A DNA stretch of 64,000 nt, from NCBI GenBank assembly GCA_030686995.1, contig CM060692.1, positions 14,923,465-14,987,464 of the forward strand, read 5' to 3'. The position numbers and the translations under genes are program-made. Each line of letters opens with the position of its first letter. Position 1 is the stretch's first letter. The notes beneath the pieces are model-generated. The model made no database searches and was not told the DNA's origin. It saw only the letters and a list, made by a program, of their open reading frames with translations. This document shows positions 1 through 10,715 of the stretch, piece by piece. This DNA is from Artemisia argyi (Eukaryota; Streptophyta; Magnoliopsida; Asterales; Asteraceae).

Positions 1-340
1 TTGTGATAACTTTTTGTATCATAGTCTTTCTTAGACGCCCAGGCCACTCATTTCTCTGCCTCTAGGGAAATGTAGGATCCAAAAACGCCATTTCTACAAA
101 AGTGATTTCCCTTTGGCGATTTAGCTTAAACAACAACACAGCACATAAAAAAATATCACACAGTAATTACATAATCATGGTCTTGTAATTAGATTATTCT
201 GGCATGTCTTTTGTTTAATTTGTTAAGTTTATGTACTTGTTATCCAAAAAAAAAAAAAAAAAAGACTTAGATCTATAATTGTTACTTCATTTTTGTCTTT
301 ACATGTTTTGATATTATTTAGTTTACGGAAGCATCAATGA
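1..340. repeat. Diverged copy of duplicated non-coding unit
   Basis: No gene is visible. Around 90-340 there are words in the same order as at about 15,960-16,200 and 34,440-34,620: a 'cagtaattac' stretch, 'ggtcttgtaatta', then 'acttcattt'. I read this as the left-most, most diverged copy of the segmental repeat that recurs through the window. A run of 18 A lies at 246-263. Confidence 0.4.
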
Positions 341-361
341 AAGAATATATAACTATAGCAG

Positions 362-390
362 GGTACCCGCGCGTTGCAGCAGCGGGTACC
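362..390. other. Perfect 9-bp hairpin
   Basis: GGTACCCGC at 362-370 is exactly inverted by GCGGGTACC at 382-390, with an 11-nt loop. The GC-rich stem stands out in AT-rich surroundings and resembles the sub-terminal hairpins of plant Helitrons. No CTRR end lies beside it, so its origin is open. Confidence 0.5.
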
Positions 391-766
391 ATGCAATTGT
401 AATATTTAGCGAAAATTTCTTTTAATTCTATATTTTATGATACATAGATATCGGATGACGACAATTTTAGTTTTGAATCATTTTATATAATGACAATATT
501 TTTCATATAAAACTTGAGATTATCCACGTAATATTGTCACAATACTGAGTCGGTAGCTGTTATATTGTAAAGGTATGAGGATAAATTAGTTGACAATAAC
601 TCGTAGTCACAAAATATCATTAAATAATAACATCATAGAAAATTTTAAAAATCACTTACATTATAGTTATATTTATCCCACATAGAAGGATGATACAAGT
701 AAAAGACTACTTATAAAGAGAGGGAAAAAACTACATATTCAAGAAGTCATGTGGGTTATTTAATTT

Positions 767-767
<1 letters not shown>

Positions 768-803
<36 letters not shown>
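768..803. repeat. (TAT)12 microsatellite
   Basis: Twelve uninterrupted TAT units, a simple-sequence repeat directly left of the Helitron-like end at 813. Confidence 0.9.
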
Positions 804-806
<3 letters not shown>

Positions 807-812
807 AATATA

Positions 813-841
813 CTAGACGAGTACCCGTGCATAGCAACGGG
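813..841 (-). mobile_element. Helitron-like 3' terminus (minus strand)
   Basis: Read on the minus strand, a hairpin (CCCGT, 8-nt loop, ACGGG) is followed about 10 nt later by CTAG and then a host T. That is the usual plant Helitron 3' end (hairpin, CTRR, insertion 5' of T). The body would run rightwards from 813. I could not place its 5' TC end, so only the terminus is called. Confidence 0.5.
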
Positions 842-937
842 ATTTTATAGAGACAAATAGTTTATTGATAAAAAAAAGTTTATAAGTTATAAACGAAAAA
901 TAATAAAAGTTTGAAGATTTGGGAATTTAACATAATA

Positions 938-1443
938 TTTTGAAACATGGTTCGACCCAGGTGGTTCAACCGGTTGAACCATTCCGGTCGAAAAATTGGT
1001 CGATTTAAACCGGGTCAACTTGCTAGGCTGGGTCGAAAACGGGGCAAATTAAACTGGATCAACTCGTCCGGGTTTGAAGCGTCCCGGGTCAACCCGGTTT
1101 TTGTTTTAATTGGTTGTAGTTTATTTGATAGATATGTTTTTAATTAGTTGTACAATGTGAATAAATCATTATACTTTTAAGTAATGGATAATGTTTTGAA
1201 ACCCGGTTCGACCTGGGTGGTTCAACCGGTTGAACCATTCCTGTCGAAAAATGAGTCGATTTAAACTGGGTCAACTTGCTAGGTTAGGTCGAAAATGGGT
1301 CAAATTAAACCGGGACAACCCGCCGTGTTTGAAGCGTCCCGGGTCAACCCGGTTTGTGTTTTAATTGGTTATATTTAATTTGGTAAATATGTTTTTAATT
1401 GGTTGTACAATGTGAATAAATCATTGTACTTTTAAGTAATTGA
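938..1443. repeat. Tandem duplication, two ~250-bp units
   Basis: The block starting at 938 (ggttcgacccaggtggttca) is repeated from 1194 with scattered substitutions. Both units end in the same 'gtacaatgtgaataaatcatt' segment. The GC-richer 'ccggttgaacc' words recur in inverted sense near 1850-1895, which suggests a small transposon with inverted ends in which an internal part was duplicated. The 66-codon open frame inside unit 1 is lost in unit 2, so it is not a gene. Confidence 0.75.
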
Positions 1444-2300
1444 GTATTTTAATAAGAGTATTAAATGCATTTCAATATTTCTTTATATACATTTTTTAAC
1501 ATTTCACATTTCACTTTTCTTGACTTTTGCACTTTCACCTTTGACCATTTTTTCTTTATAGATAGTAAAGATAAAGATAGATAGTAAAGATATAATAAAT
1601 ATAAAATATATACTTAGCACTTAGCATTTTGCTCCTTTGCTTTGAAAAAATCGTTCGATTTTTATAAAACAAAGTTTTTAGTTTTTACGGTAAGTTTTAT
1701 CAAAACAATTCTAAAAGGTGTATATGTTGTTTCTCGAGGCACTCTTACGATTTAATAATATTTTTTTGAATATTGTAAATTAGTACGCATTTTGAAACTC
1801 TATTGGTTTAATAATATCGTTTTCGGACGATTTTTGTGGGCTAGCCGAACCGGTGGTGACTCCGGTTCCCGGTTGAACCCGTTGATCCGGTCCGTATTTT
1901 AAAATCATATGTAATATTAACTTGTTTTTACATATAAATTGTATGAAGCTTTGTGTGTTTTTATTATGCTGTACAATGTGTATAATAACAAGTATTTTTC
2001 ATATTATGGGTGTTTTAAAAATAACATTTATTATGTAATTATTGTTATAGACGCTTTCTTTCCTTACATTAAATTACTTTGTATTTTCTTTTTATATTTA
2101 AAAAAAAAAATTGTCTACAAAAAGTGCTTTAAAGGGTTGCAACCAATACTATTATAGATGTACTTATTAAAATTTGCCATTATAAGTAAGTGTTGAATCT
2201 TAATTTTTTAAGCCTTCCATTTTAGGAATGTCCCAAATGCTTTATAATGTAGTATAGATAAATATAAAATGGGCTTATTAACTACAAGCAAGTTTTTGTC
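1444..2300. other. Non-coding AT-rich stretch
   Basis: No gene is visible. 1840-1895 holds GC-rich 'gaaccggtggtgactccggttcccgg' type sequence, which could be the right end of the small element containing the 938-1443 duplication. The rest is A/T runs without coding character. Confidence 0.5.
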
Positions 2301-2640
2301 ATAACTCACTAGTAACTTAAATGAGTGTAAATCATAAATGAAAAAGCATAGAAAGTTAATATATTAAATAGTCGCATATGGCAATGAAACTTCTTTTTTT
2401 TTTTGAAAGATGGCAATGAAACTTCTATGTGAATATAGTGGTGTGTTGCAAGTAGTGGTTGATGAAGTACTTCATGGAGGATCTTTGAATCCAATCATCA
2501 TAGAAGACTAGAGAAGAGCCTAATGTAATGAGCACGTACATTGCATGGTGTTGATCAGAAATAATGTACAAATGCATGAGTTGAGAGTAAAACTATATAT
2601 CTTATTACAGTATTATTATTTGATGAACCCCACACTTTTT

Positions 2641-2683
2641 GTCCCACATCTGATAAAAAAGGAAACTATGTTAAGTTAATACA
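2641..2683 (+). promoter_or_regulatory. U6-type promoter remnant, copy 1
   Basis: An upstream sequence element at 2641-2651 (gtcccacatct) matches 10 of 11 positions of the plant snRNA USE (RTCCCACATCG). Exactly 24 nt later is TTAATACA (2676-2683), where copies 2 and 4 have TTTATATA. In plants about 24 nt between USE and TATA goes with polymerase III, about 34 nt with polymerase II. The TATA of this copy is degenerate, so it is probably weak or dead. Confidence 0.5.
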
Positions 2684-2706
2684 CCAGAATGTACTTGGAC
2701 TACATG

Positions 2707-2810
2707 TCTTTGGATTAGTATCAAGTTTCATTTATCTGGTGAATGACTTGTTTGGTTCTACAAGTTGTCGTCTGGAAAATTGGAAATTTATACGAGTTCT
2801 TAACCTTTTT
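2707..2810 (+). ncRNA. Putative Pol III small RNA, copy 1
   Basis: The start is set about 23 nt after the TATA position by analogy with plant U6 genes; the end is a run of five T (2806-2810), a normal polymerase III terminator. The predicted RNA is about 104 nt. Hairpin I is TTCAT-7nt-GTGAA (one G-U pair); hairpin II is ACTTGT-8nt-ACAAGT with six perfect pairs. Copies 2 and 4 keep hairpin I, and copy 4 also keeps hairpin II with a different loop. I do not recognise it as U6, U3, 7SL, MRP or telomerase RNA. Expression is inferred only from architecture. Confidence 0.35.
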
Positions 2811-2814
2811 AGTT

Positions 2815-2965
2815 AATCTCAGGGCAATTATCCATTTGGATCGTCCGGAGTCGGCGCAGGTGAACATCGGCGTGGCCACAAGGGGATTAATTTTTTTCCC
2901 TTTGGATTCGAGCCCTTGACCTCCATTTTAGAAGATTGATATTCTTATCGCTTTGTCAAAATATT
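2815..2965 (-). repeat. Possible SINE fragment
   Basis: Against the parallel segment at 18,230-18,300, about 150-200 bp are extra here. On the minus strand they carry 'gtcaagggctcgaatcc', close to a tRNA B box (GGTTCGAATCC). A short direct repeat, 'atattgtacgtctttttctttaggcaac', flanks part of the extra DNA (about 2962-2990 and 3041-3070). Ends are unclear. Confidence 0.3.
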
Positions 2966-3358
2966 GTACGTCTTTTTCTTTAGGCAACCTGAGATACATA
3001 TTTGTCGAAATAAAGTTTAAACTTTTCTTGTCAAGTAGTCGAAATATTGTACGTCTTTTTCTTTAGGCAACTAGATCGATAGATATTTGTAAATAGTCAC
3101 TAATATATTAAAGCTTGCACCTGACCAAATACTATCTAAACAATGGATTTTCCACATCTAATTAGGGTACAACTGTTATATAATTGGGCTATTTCAAAGC
3201 CTTGTTAGTTGCATACTTGCATGTAGATATGATATGTTAGTTGTAGAAATGATATGTCAGTTGTGTTTGCGGGGTGAATACTCAAAGAACGATCTCAAAA
3301 CGAAAGACAAATGCATTCAAACTCGATGTCATCTATCTTAGTAACTTCATAGAATACA

Positions 3359-4140
3359 TGTTGGTTTTATAGACAAAATAATAATAGTCGTGTGTTAGGA
3401 TCGAACTTGAGATCACGGGATTGCACACAATACGTATGAAGAGGAAATGTAATAATTATTTATAAAATGTTATAATTAATTATTAAACACAAAACAATTA
3501 AATAATAATTAGTATTATTGATTAATGACTAATTAATTATTAAACGAAGATTAGGAAACTAATTACTAGACAATACATGGAAACAAAAGAAGGTTCCGGA
3601 ATCCCCTATGGGGTACCATAGCCGATCGGCCCAAGGAGGTCAACCCACCTCCTTTGTGTCTTGAGCTCCAAGTAATGTCTAGTATATAAGCAAACCCAAG
3701 GTGAAGGTTTTTCTCATAACTTGTACACACACAACTTGGTGTTTTCTTTTCCTTGGTCGATCATCAAACCGAACACCATAAGGGTTTCGATTTCTTGCAT
3801 CTAAAAATTGTTTTGTGATTATTACTTGCATAAACTTTTCCTTGAATTAGTACGTGTGTACAAGAACGTGAATCAAACACACTATTGTTTGATTCTTGGA
3901 TTGAATTACAAAAAGGTAAGGGGTAATTCATATAATCCTTCTAAACCCTAATTAGGGTTCATTGGTTCCGGAAGATTGCATTGATTCTTGTTCGGGCTAG
4001 AATCACTACGGTATGTTTACTATTTAAATTAATGATTAATTAATTACATGTTATTTGATCTATTATAATTGCTTCCGCTCATGCTCACTTTGATGTTCAT
4101 GGTTTATTAATATGATTGTCATGATATAATAATTCCAACA
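3359..4140 (+). repeat. 5' LTR of element A
   Basis: 782 bp, TG...CA ends. A TATA box (TATATAAG) at 3683-3690 would drive the genomic transcript. It lacks a 9-bp CT-rich repeat that the 3' LTR carries near 11105. Confidence 0.96.
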
Positions 4141-4156
4141 GTGGCATCTAGAGCCG
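4141..4156 (+). promoter_or_regulatory. Primer-binding site of element A
   Basis: Directly after the LTR, gtggcatctagagccg resembles the initiator-Met tRNA complement used by most Copia elements (TGGTATCAGAGC), with an inserted T and a changed base. It is imperfect, but the same form occurs in C at 47551-47565, so it is a family property and not damage. Confidence 0.6.
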
Positions 4157-5847
4157 TTATAATGTGTAATTAATTATCGCAACGCATAAAAATTGGATTT
4201 TGATTCGTATAGTTACATGTTTTTTTTTAGGGTTTATGTTTTTATCCCTAACCCTAATTTGGGTCGAATGACCTTTAAGGGTTTTTAGGGTTTTGCTTTT
4301 ATTTATTTTTTTAAAAAATTTGACTAGAAACCCTAAGATGTCATGTAATAGTTTATGCGTTTTAGTAAACGATCTTGGTGCAATATGTTAATTGTTAAGC
4401 TAAATCCATGAAAAAGTGCATATTTGCATGGATTTTATTGTGTTATAATTTAAATTGTTTAAATTGCTTATATATATTAATGGTTAAGTTATATTAAAAC
4501 ATGTAAATTTTAATAGATGTCGAATTGGGGAAGACTCCAATATTAAGTAATCAATTATGTGCTATGTGGTATTTATTTAATTTTGGCTTACGCAATTGAT
4601 TTATCGATGTATGTGGCTCTTTTTCTAAGAAAAAGAAAGCCCTAATTGAATTAATACGTTATACGCCTAGATTTGATTATTAATAGGATTTTTTAATAAG
4701 ATTTGCATGTGGCTACATGTTTTATACATATTTAATTGTTATGATTATGTATATGTGTTTATTTAGTTGTTTTATTTTTTTATTGCAAATTACTTGTTTT
4801 GTTTATTTATTGTGTTAGACATGTTTATATAAACGAAAAGGGTAATTTTTTTTTGAATAGAAAAATAATACGGACTAAATAATGGCGAAATTGTTTTGGT
4901 GTTTAAGAGTTAAAATTTCAAAGGATTGGTTGATTGATGTTCTTGTACGTAATGGTTAAATAGGCTCGACCGAAGTTTACACACTATAAGATGGGTATAA
5001 GGATGGCAACGCATTAAATTGTGGCCTTAGATAGACAACATTCATGTCTTAACGCTCGTTTGTGTGTAAATTAGACTTACCGAACAACCATTACATGTAC
5101 ATTGTCATCTTAAGGGTGAATAATCCACAATTCCACAATGATTATCCGAAACACTAAGCTTTCGGGCTTATGCAAAAGTACGATATAGTGGACGATAATT
5201 GATGGTTATTCTTTAATTGGTGAACCCGATACCTCAATCAAAACTTTGTTATTTTACTCTTAGCAAATTGGTAATAAAAATGTTTTGTAAAACCAATGTT
5301 ATGAAGTTGTATGCATGCTTCTTCATACATTATTTTGATCACATCAAAATAGTTATACCCTTATAAAATTAAGTTGAATGTCATCTAATTAAGAACACTT
5401 GAAGTTGTAATTTACGTCATAGTGAGACTTGGCGAGATTGCAATGGAAAGGTAAATTTCATAAATTCATTGCTAGCAGATCAACTGATGTGATGGATTTG
5501 TGAGTTTGCAGTTTTTAAGTTAGACGACTTAAATTGAGTAGGAAGTGAGACTTGGACTCAAGGCATTAAGATGGGGACTAAACATGCTTACAATACAAAT
5601 GTTTTGTGATTGTAAATCCCATATATCTAGGAATTGGACAAATGTTATGCCAATTACTTGTACGACAAGTTACCTCATATTATACTTTCATTACTAGCAG
5701 ATCAACTGAATGTGATGAAACTATGTTTATGGAGGATCCTAGTTTTCAAGATTATTCTATGGATTTATTTTCCTTGGGTATTTTAATTTTCTTGAAAAAT
5801 TGTATTATCAAAAATACTAATGTTTTGAACTTTCTTTATCTGTAGAA
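4157..5847 (+). other. Untranslated leader of element A
   Basis: About 1.7 kb without a long frame separates the primer site from gag, unusually long for Copia. It is partly conserved in B (26,304-27,930) and C (45,880-47,550). The motif 'agcagatcaactg' occurs twice (5474-5486 and 5697-5709), once in B (27,780-27,792), and in two places in C. Retention in coding-less B suggests a cis role such as RNA packaging or dimerisation, which is inference. The 79-codon frame at 5606-5845 is not kept in the relatives. Confidence 0.6.
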
Positions 5848-8800
5848 ATGGCTCAAACTGATAACACCAACTTACGTTCTGTGTTCAAAACTTATTTTGA
5901 ACGAGAAAAATTGACTGGCTCGGAAAATTTCAATGATTGGTACCGTTCACTAAGGATTGTCCTGCGAGTGACTGGTCAACTCGAAATCTTGAAAACGCCT
6001 TGTCCTGCTGAACCTGAAGGCACGGCAGCTACTGATGCTGCTAAAGCCAAATGGAATCTTGATTGCAAGGAACATATTGATGTGGCCGCAATGATGTTAG
6101 GGGGAATGTCCACACCTCTTCAAAGGCAGTTTGAGGAGTATTTTCCCAAGGACATGATTGATGAACTCAAGAAACTTTATGAGAAACCATCAAATGTAGA
6201 GATTTACGATTTGATGGAAGCTCTACATGGTTGTAAGCAGGGTCCTGGTGAACCTGTGAGTGCTCATGTGTTGAAAATGAAGAGTTACATGGATCAACTA
6301 CAAACACTTGGGAAACCCTATGACAATGATATGGCTGTGAACTTAATCAATAGATCCCTTGATAAGGAATTTAGTGGTTTTGTGAGGAACTTCAATATGC
6401 ATTGCGTGGGGAAGACTGTAAGTGAATTGCACGCACTGCTCATTGATTATGAGAAAGGTACACCACAAAAGGCTCCTACGCCCCAAGTACTAGCAATACA
6501 AGGGGGTAGAATTAACAAGCCAAATGCGAATAAGAAGAAGGGTAAAGGAAAGAAGAAGGATGATAAGAATAAGCAAGTTATGGCTTATCAACCACCTCCA
6601 CCAAAGAAGAACCCTTCTATCAAGAATAATCCAAAGAAGGATCAAGGATGCCATTACTGCAAGGTGATGGGCCATTGGAAGAGGAATTGTCCTCTTTATC
6701 TCGATGACTTGCGAAACAATAAGGTTAAGAAGACTGGGCACATGGGCGCCAGCACTTCAGGTAACTTATTTGTCATTGAATTATTTACTTTATCTCGTAT
6801 GGTAAATTCCTGGGTATATGATACTGGATGTGGTATTAATATTTGTAATACACTGCAGGGGTTTAGAGAGGAAAGGAGACTAGCTTATGGGGAGCAATTT
6901 CTGCATGTGGGAAATGGAGCACAAGCAGCAGTTGAAGCCATAGGAATGTTTGATTTAGTTTTACCTTCGGGTTTAGTACTTTGTTTAAACAATTGTCATT
7001 ATGCACCTTCTATAATTAGAGGTGTTGTTTCCTTTTCATGTTTGTTGGATCTTGGTTTTTCTCATACTATTGATGGCAATAAAATTTCTGTTTCTTTAAA
7101 TGGTGTATTTTATTTTAATGCTATTGCTGTAAATGGTGTGTGTGAAATTGATATGAATAATTGTGTGACTTCCAACAATAATAATTCGATGTACAGCATA
7201 AGTAAGAGAATGAAGTATGACTTGAATTCGTCTTACCTTTGGCACTGTAGACTTGCCCATATAGGCAAGACTCGCATGCAAAAGCTGCAACGTGAAGGGC
7301 TTTTAAATAATATCATTGATGAGTCATTTGATAAATGCGAATCTTGTATTTCTGGGAAGATGACGAAGAAACCTTTTCATAATAATATGGAAAGAGCTTC
7401 AGATCTACTTGGTTTGTTACACACGGATGTATGTGGACCACTTAGACATGTGTCAAGGAGAGGTGCTGTCTACTTCTTAACTTTTACGGATGATTTCAGC
7501 CGTTATGGTTATGTTTATTTACTTAAGCATAAACATGAGGTGTTTGAAACATTTAAAGTTTTCAAAGCAGAAGTAGAATTGCAATTGGGAAAGAAGATTA
7601 AAGCTCTTCGTTCTGATCGAGGTGGTGAATACCTTAGTCAAGATTTTAAAGATTTCTTAACTGAGAATGGAATTGTCCAGAATCTCACATCTCCATATAC
7701 TCCACAACAAAATGGTGTATCTGAGAGAAGGAATCGTACATTGTTGGACATGGTTCGATCAATGTATAATCTTACTAATCTTCCTTTGTCTTTTTGGGAT
7801 TATGCTCTTGAATCAGCTGTTCGTATTTTGAATATGGTTCCCACCAAGAAGGTTGATAAGACACCATATGAGATATGGACTGGAAAAGCTCCGAACTTGT
7901 CTTATTTAAAGGTCTGGGGTTGTGAGGCGTATGTTAAACGTGACTCACAAGATAAACTTCAACAAAGATCTGTAAAATGCATTTTTATAGGATACCCTAA
8001 GGAAACTATGGGTTACTACTTTTACTACCCACCTGAGAACAAAGTGTTTGTTGCAAGATATGGTGATTTTCTTGAAAGTGAATTTGTGGTTCAAGAAATC
8101 AGTGGGAGGGTATATGATCTAGAAGATGATCTAAATAATGCATTGCCTTCAGAAAACACTAGCACACTTCCTATAGAACCGGAAAGTCTGGGTCCTCCAC
8201 CGGAAGTTGAAGTAATTCCCATTCGCAGATCTGCGAGATCTGTGAAAGCTCCTGACCGTCTATGTCTTAATGTAGAGGTCGATCAGCATACACTAGGGGA
8301 TCTTAATGAACCTACTAGTTATAGAGCTGCCATTAATAGCCCTCAAAAAGCTAAATGGAAAGCTGCTATGGATGGGGAAATACAATCCATGCATGACAAT
8401 GAAGTCTGGGAAGAAGTTGACTTACCTCCTGGTGCCAAGGTAGTTGGGAGTAAGTGGCTTTACAAAATCAAGACTGACATGGATGGATATGCACACATTT
8501 ATAAGGCTCGTCTAGTTGCTAAAGGTTTTACTCAAACTTTTGGAATAGATTACGAGGAGACGTTTTCTCCTGTAGCAGACATAAGAGCTATAAGAATTCT
8601 CATAGCTATAGCAGCGTACTATGACTATGAGATTTGGCAAATGGATGTGAAAACCGCTTTCTTAAATGGTCATCTAGATGAAGACATCTATAGGGCACAA
8701 CCAGAAGGGTTTGAAAATCCAGAATTTCCAAATCGTGTTTGCAAGCTTAAGAGATCCATTTATGGATTAAAGCAAGCATCACGACAATGGAACAAGAGGT

Positions 8801-9909
8801 TTGATGCTGAAATTAAAAAGTTTGGATTCACTCAAAATCTTGATGAGCCATGTGTGTATCACAAAGCTAGTGGGAGTGATAATGTAACTTTCCTAATTCT
8901 ATATGTTGATGACATATTGATCATGGGAAAAGACATTCCAAGTTTGCAAGAAGTAAAGGCATATCTTGGAAAGTGCTTTTCTATGAAAGATTTAGGAGAA
9001 GCTGCATACATTCTGGGAATCAAAATCTATAGAGATAGATCAAGGCGGTTAATTGGATTAAGTCAAAGTGCTTACATTGACAAAATATTGAAAAGATTCA
9101 ATATGCAAAATTCCAAGAAAGGATATTTGCCGATGGAAGTAAAACATGGCTTATGTAATGAGTTTTGTGCTTCAACACCTGATGAGGTGGCTCGCATGAG
9201 TAAAGTTCCTTATGCTTCGGCTGTAGGATCTATTATGTATGCGGTTAAGTGCACAAGGCCAGATGTGGCGTTTGCTCAAAATATTACCAGTCAATTTCAA
9301 CAGAATCCAAGTGAAAAACATTGGATTGCTGTTAAACATATTCTTAAGTATTTAAGGAATACAAAAGATATGTTTTTGGTATATGGTGGAAATCCATCTA
9401 CAGAACTTTGTGTTACAGGTTTCTGTGATGCATCCTTTCAAAGTAATAAAGATGATTCGAAGTCTCAGACGGGTTATGTCTTTGTTATCAATGGAGGAGC
9501 TGTAGACTGGAGGAGCAAGAAGCAGAGTACAATTGCGATGTCTGCAACAGAAGCTGAATACATTGCTGCTTCGGAAGCTGCTATGGAGGCTGTTTGGATT
9601 AGGAAATTCGTTTCTGGGCTTGGTGTTATGCCTTCAATTGAATTACCTATTAATATGTATTGTGACAATTCTGCTGCAATCATATTTGCCAATGAACCTG
9701 GAGTCATGAGAGGCACCAGACATTTTCTACGGAAGTATCACTTTGTTCGTGAAAAGGTTGACGAAGGTGAAATAAATCTGTTGAAGGTTCACACAGATGA
9801 AAACTTAGCTGATCCGTTCACTAAGGCTTTGGCGAAAGAAAAGCTTAATGAATTGGCCAATGGAATTGGACTTAAATTAGCTAGTAGTTTCATGCGTAAC
9901 TGTGATTAG
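5848..9909 (+). CDS. Copia Gag-Pol polyprotein, intact
   Basis: 1353 residues in one uninterrupted frame, about normal length for a Copia polyprotein. Gag occupies roughly residues 1-300 and ends in a lysine-rich stretch and a CX2CX4HX4C zinc knuckle (C268, C271, H276, C281). The aspartic protease has DTGC at 325-328. Integrase has its HHCC zinc site (H466, H471, C497, C500) and catalytic D527, D590, E626 with 35 residues between the last two. Reverse transcriptase has the D933 motif and YVDD at 1020-1022 region; RNase H acidic residues are D1194, E1237 and D1273. All catalytic positions look intact. One oddity: residue 949 is Arg where the relative C has Met. It starts at the first ATG after the leader, the same ATG position as in C. 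It should copy element RNA into DNA and integrate it; it is normally silenced by DNA methylation. Confidence 0.96.
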   Translation: MAQTDNTNLRSVFKTYFEREKLTGSENFNDWYRSLRIVLRVTGQLEILKTPCPAEPEGTAATDAAKAKWNLDCKEHIDVAAMMLGGMSTPLQRQFEEYFPKDMIDELKKLYEKPSNVEIYDLMEALHGCKQGPGEPVSAHVLKMKSYMDQLQTLGKPYDNDMAVNLINRSLDKEFSGFVRNFNMHCVGKTVSELHALLIDYEKGTPQKAPTPQVLAIQGGRINKPNANKKKGKGKKKDDKNKQVMAYQPPPPKKNPSIKNNPKKDQGCHYCKVMGHWKRNCPLYLDDLRNNKVKKTGHMGASTSGNLFVIELFTLSRMVNSWVYDTGCGINICNTLQGFREERRLAYGEQFLHVGNGAQAAVEAIGMFDLVLPSGLVLCLNNCHYAPSIIRGVVSFSCLLDLGFSHTIDGNKISVSLNGVFYFNAIAVNGVCEIDMNNCVTSNNNNSMYSISKRMKYDLNSSYLWHCRLAHIGKTRMQKLQREGLLNNIIDESFDKCESCISGKMTKKPFHNNMERASDLLGLLHTDVCGPLRHVSRRGAVYFLTFTDDFSRYGYVYLLKHKHEVFETFKVFKAEVELQLGKKIKALRSDRGGEYLSQDFKDFLTENGIVQNLTSPYTPQQNGVSERRNRTLLDMVRSMYNLTNLPLSFWDYALESAVRILNMVPTKKVDKTPYEIWTGKAPNLSYLKVWGCEAYVKRDSQDKLQQRSVKCIFIGYPKETMGYYFYYPPENKVFVARYGDFLESEFVVQEISGRVYDLEDDLNNALPSENTSTLPIEPESLGPPPEVEVIPIRRSARSVKAPDRLCLNVEVDQHTLGDLNEPTSYRAAINSPQKAKWKAAMDGEIQSMHDNEVWEEVDLPPGAKVVGSKWLYKIKTDMDGYAHIYKARLVAKGFTQTFGIDYEETFSPVADIRAIRILIAIAAYYDYEIWQMDVKTAFLNGHLDEDIYRAQPEGFENPEFPNRVCKLKRSIYGLKQASRQWNKRFDAEIKKFGFTQNLDEPCVYHKASGSDNVTFLILYVDDILIMGKDIPSLQEVKAYLGKCFSMKDLGEAAYILGIKIYRDRSRRLIGLSQSAYIDKILKRFNMQNSKKGYLPMEVKHGLCNEFCASTPDEVARMSKVPYASAVGSIMYAVKCTRPDVAFAQNITSQFQQNPSEKHWIAVKHILKYLRNTKDMFLVYGGNPSTELCVTGFCDASFQSNKDDSKSQTGYVFVINGGAVDWRSKKQSTIAMSATEAEYIAASEAAMEAVWIRKFVSGLGVMPSIELPINMYCDNSAAIIFANEPGVMRGTRHFLRKYHFVREKVDEGEINLLKVHTDENLADPFTKALAKEKLNELANGIGLKLASSFMRNCD

Positions 9910-10706
9910 TATTTGGATAAAGGATATTGTAAACAATTATTATTTAATGAAATAAAGTATGTTGGTATGTTTATTTCTATTGTTAATTATTGTTGTCCTA
10001 TTTTTGCATGTTTAAATCCATGAATAAGAGTTATTCTAAATTGTCCGTTGTCAGTTAATAATATGGGAATATTATTAAATTAAGACAAATCTGAAGTTGA
10101 TATAATATACTTAAGTATATTGATGCGTAGACATGTCATTTCAGATGATATTCGATGATACTGAATATAGGACTTATCCCAACTATATGATGTTACTTTA
10201 TGGATCTTGTCATTAAGTAAATCATAAAAAGTTATCCTTAGACTTGAGATACAAGATAACGGTCATGAATGTAGTACATTTTTTGTGGATCAACTTAACG
10301 CTATACGTAACTGGTAGTCATAAGGGTTGTTTTCGGAAGTGTTACAAAGTTTGTGTGTTTTGCTTGTAGTCAATAAAGAATTTGTTCCTTCAAATTAATT
10401 TTTGGAGTTTAATACTGCTAGGCCCCTCGTAGGGTTGTCAAATTGTTTGCGTGGCCACGCCCAAGGTCTTTTATGAAAGGTTCAGAAGATTTGGTAATCT
10501 TGTCAATTTCTAAGAACGAGAAACAGAATGGTTAATTAAGGAATGACCTAGATCCATATCCTTATTAACGTAGTATTAGAAACAAAGGGATAATAATAAT
10601 GAGAAATCATTAAAAGGTTTTCCAGGAGCCTTACTCAAGTTGTACTAGAGGCATCGACGTGTTGCAAGACGCTAATCGATGTGATCACACTATTATGATA
10701 TGTCTA
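9910..10706 (+). other. 3' untranslated region of element A
   Basis: About 800 bp between the stop codon and the polypurine tract, without a frame. It is well conserved in B (31,565-32,370) and C (36,600-37,427), including words such as 'attctaaattgtccgttgtc' and 'taagggttgttttc'. Conservation where no protein is encoded points to a cis-acting role or recent common descent. Confidence 0.7.
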
Positions 10707-10715
10707 AGTGGGAGC
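10707..10715 (+). promoter_or_regulatory. Polypurine tract of element A
   Basis: agtgggagc immediately precedes the 3' LTR and would prime plus-strand synthesis. The same tract stands before the 3' LTR in B and, reversed, in C. Confidence 0.85.

Noticed and set aside
947..1147. Arg-rich 66-codon open frame
   Set aside because: It lies within one unit of a tandem non-coding repeat and is not preserved in the other unit.
2641..2810. U6 snRNA, U3 snoRNA or telomerase RNA as identity of the Pol III-like unit
   Set aside because: The predicted transcripts lack the U6 5' stem and ACAGAG core, the U3 boxes and a CCCTAAA-type template, and are too short for telomerase RNA.
4240..4260. CCCTAA words in the leaders of A and B (also as 'aaccctaattaggg' in LTRs)
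   Set aside because: Only one or two units, part of the retrotransposon sequence; not an interstitial telomere and not a telomerase RNA template.
9474..9716. Antisense frames inside the polyproteins of A, C and D
   Set aside because: Shadows of the coding strand; no start context or conservation of their own.
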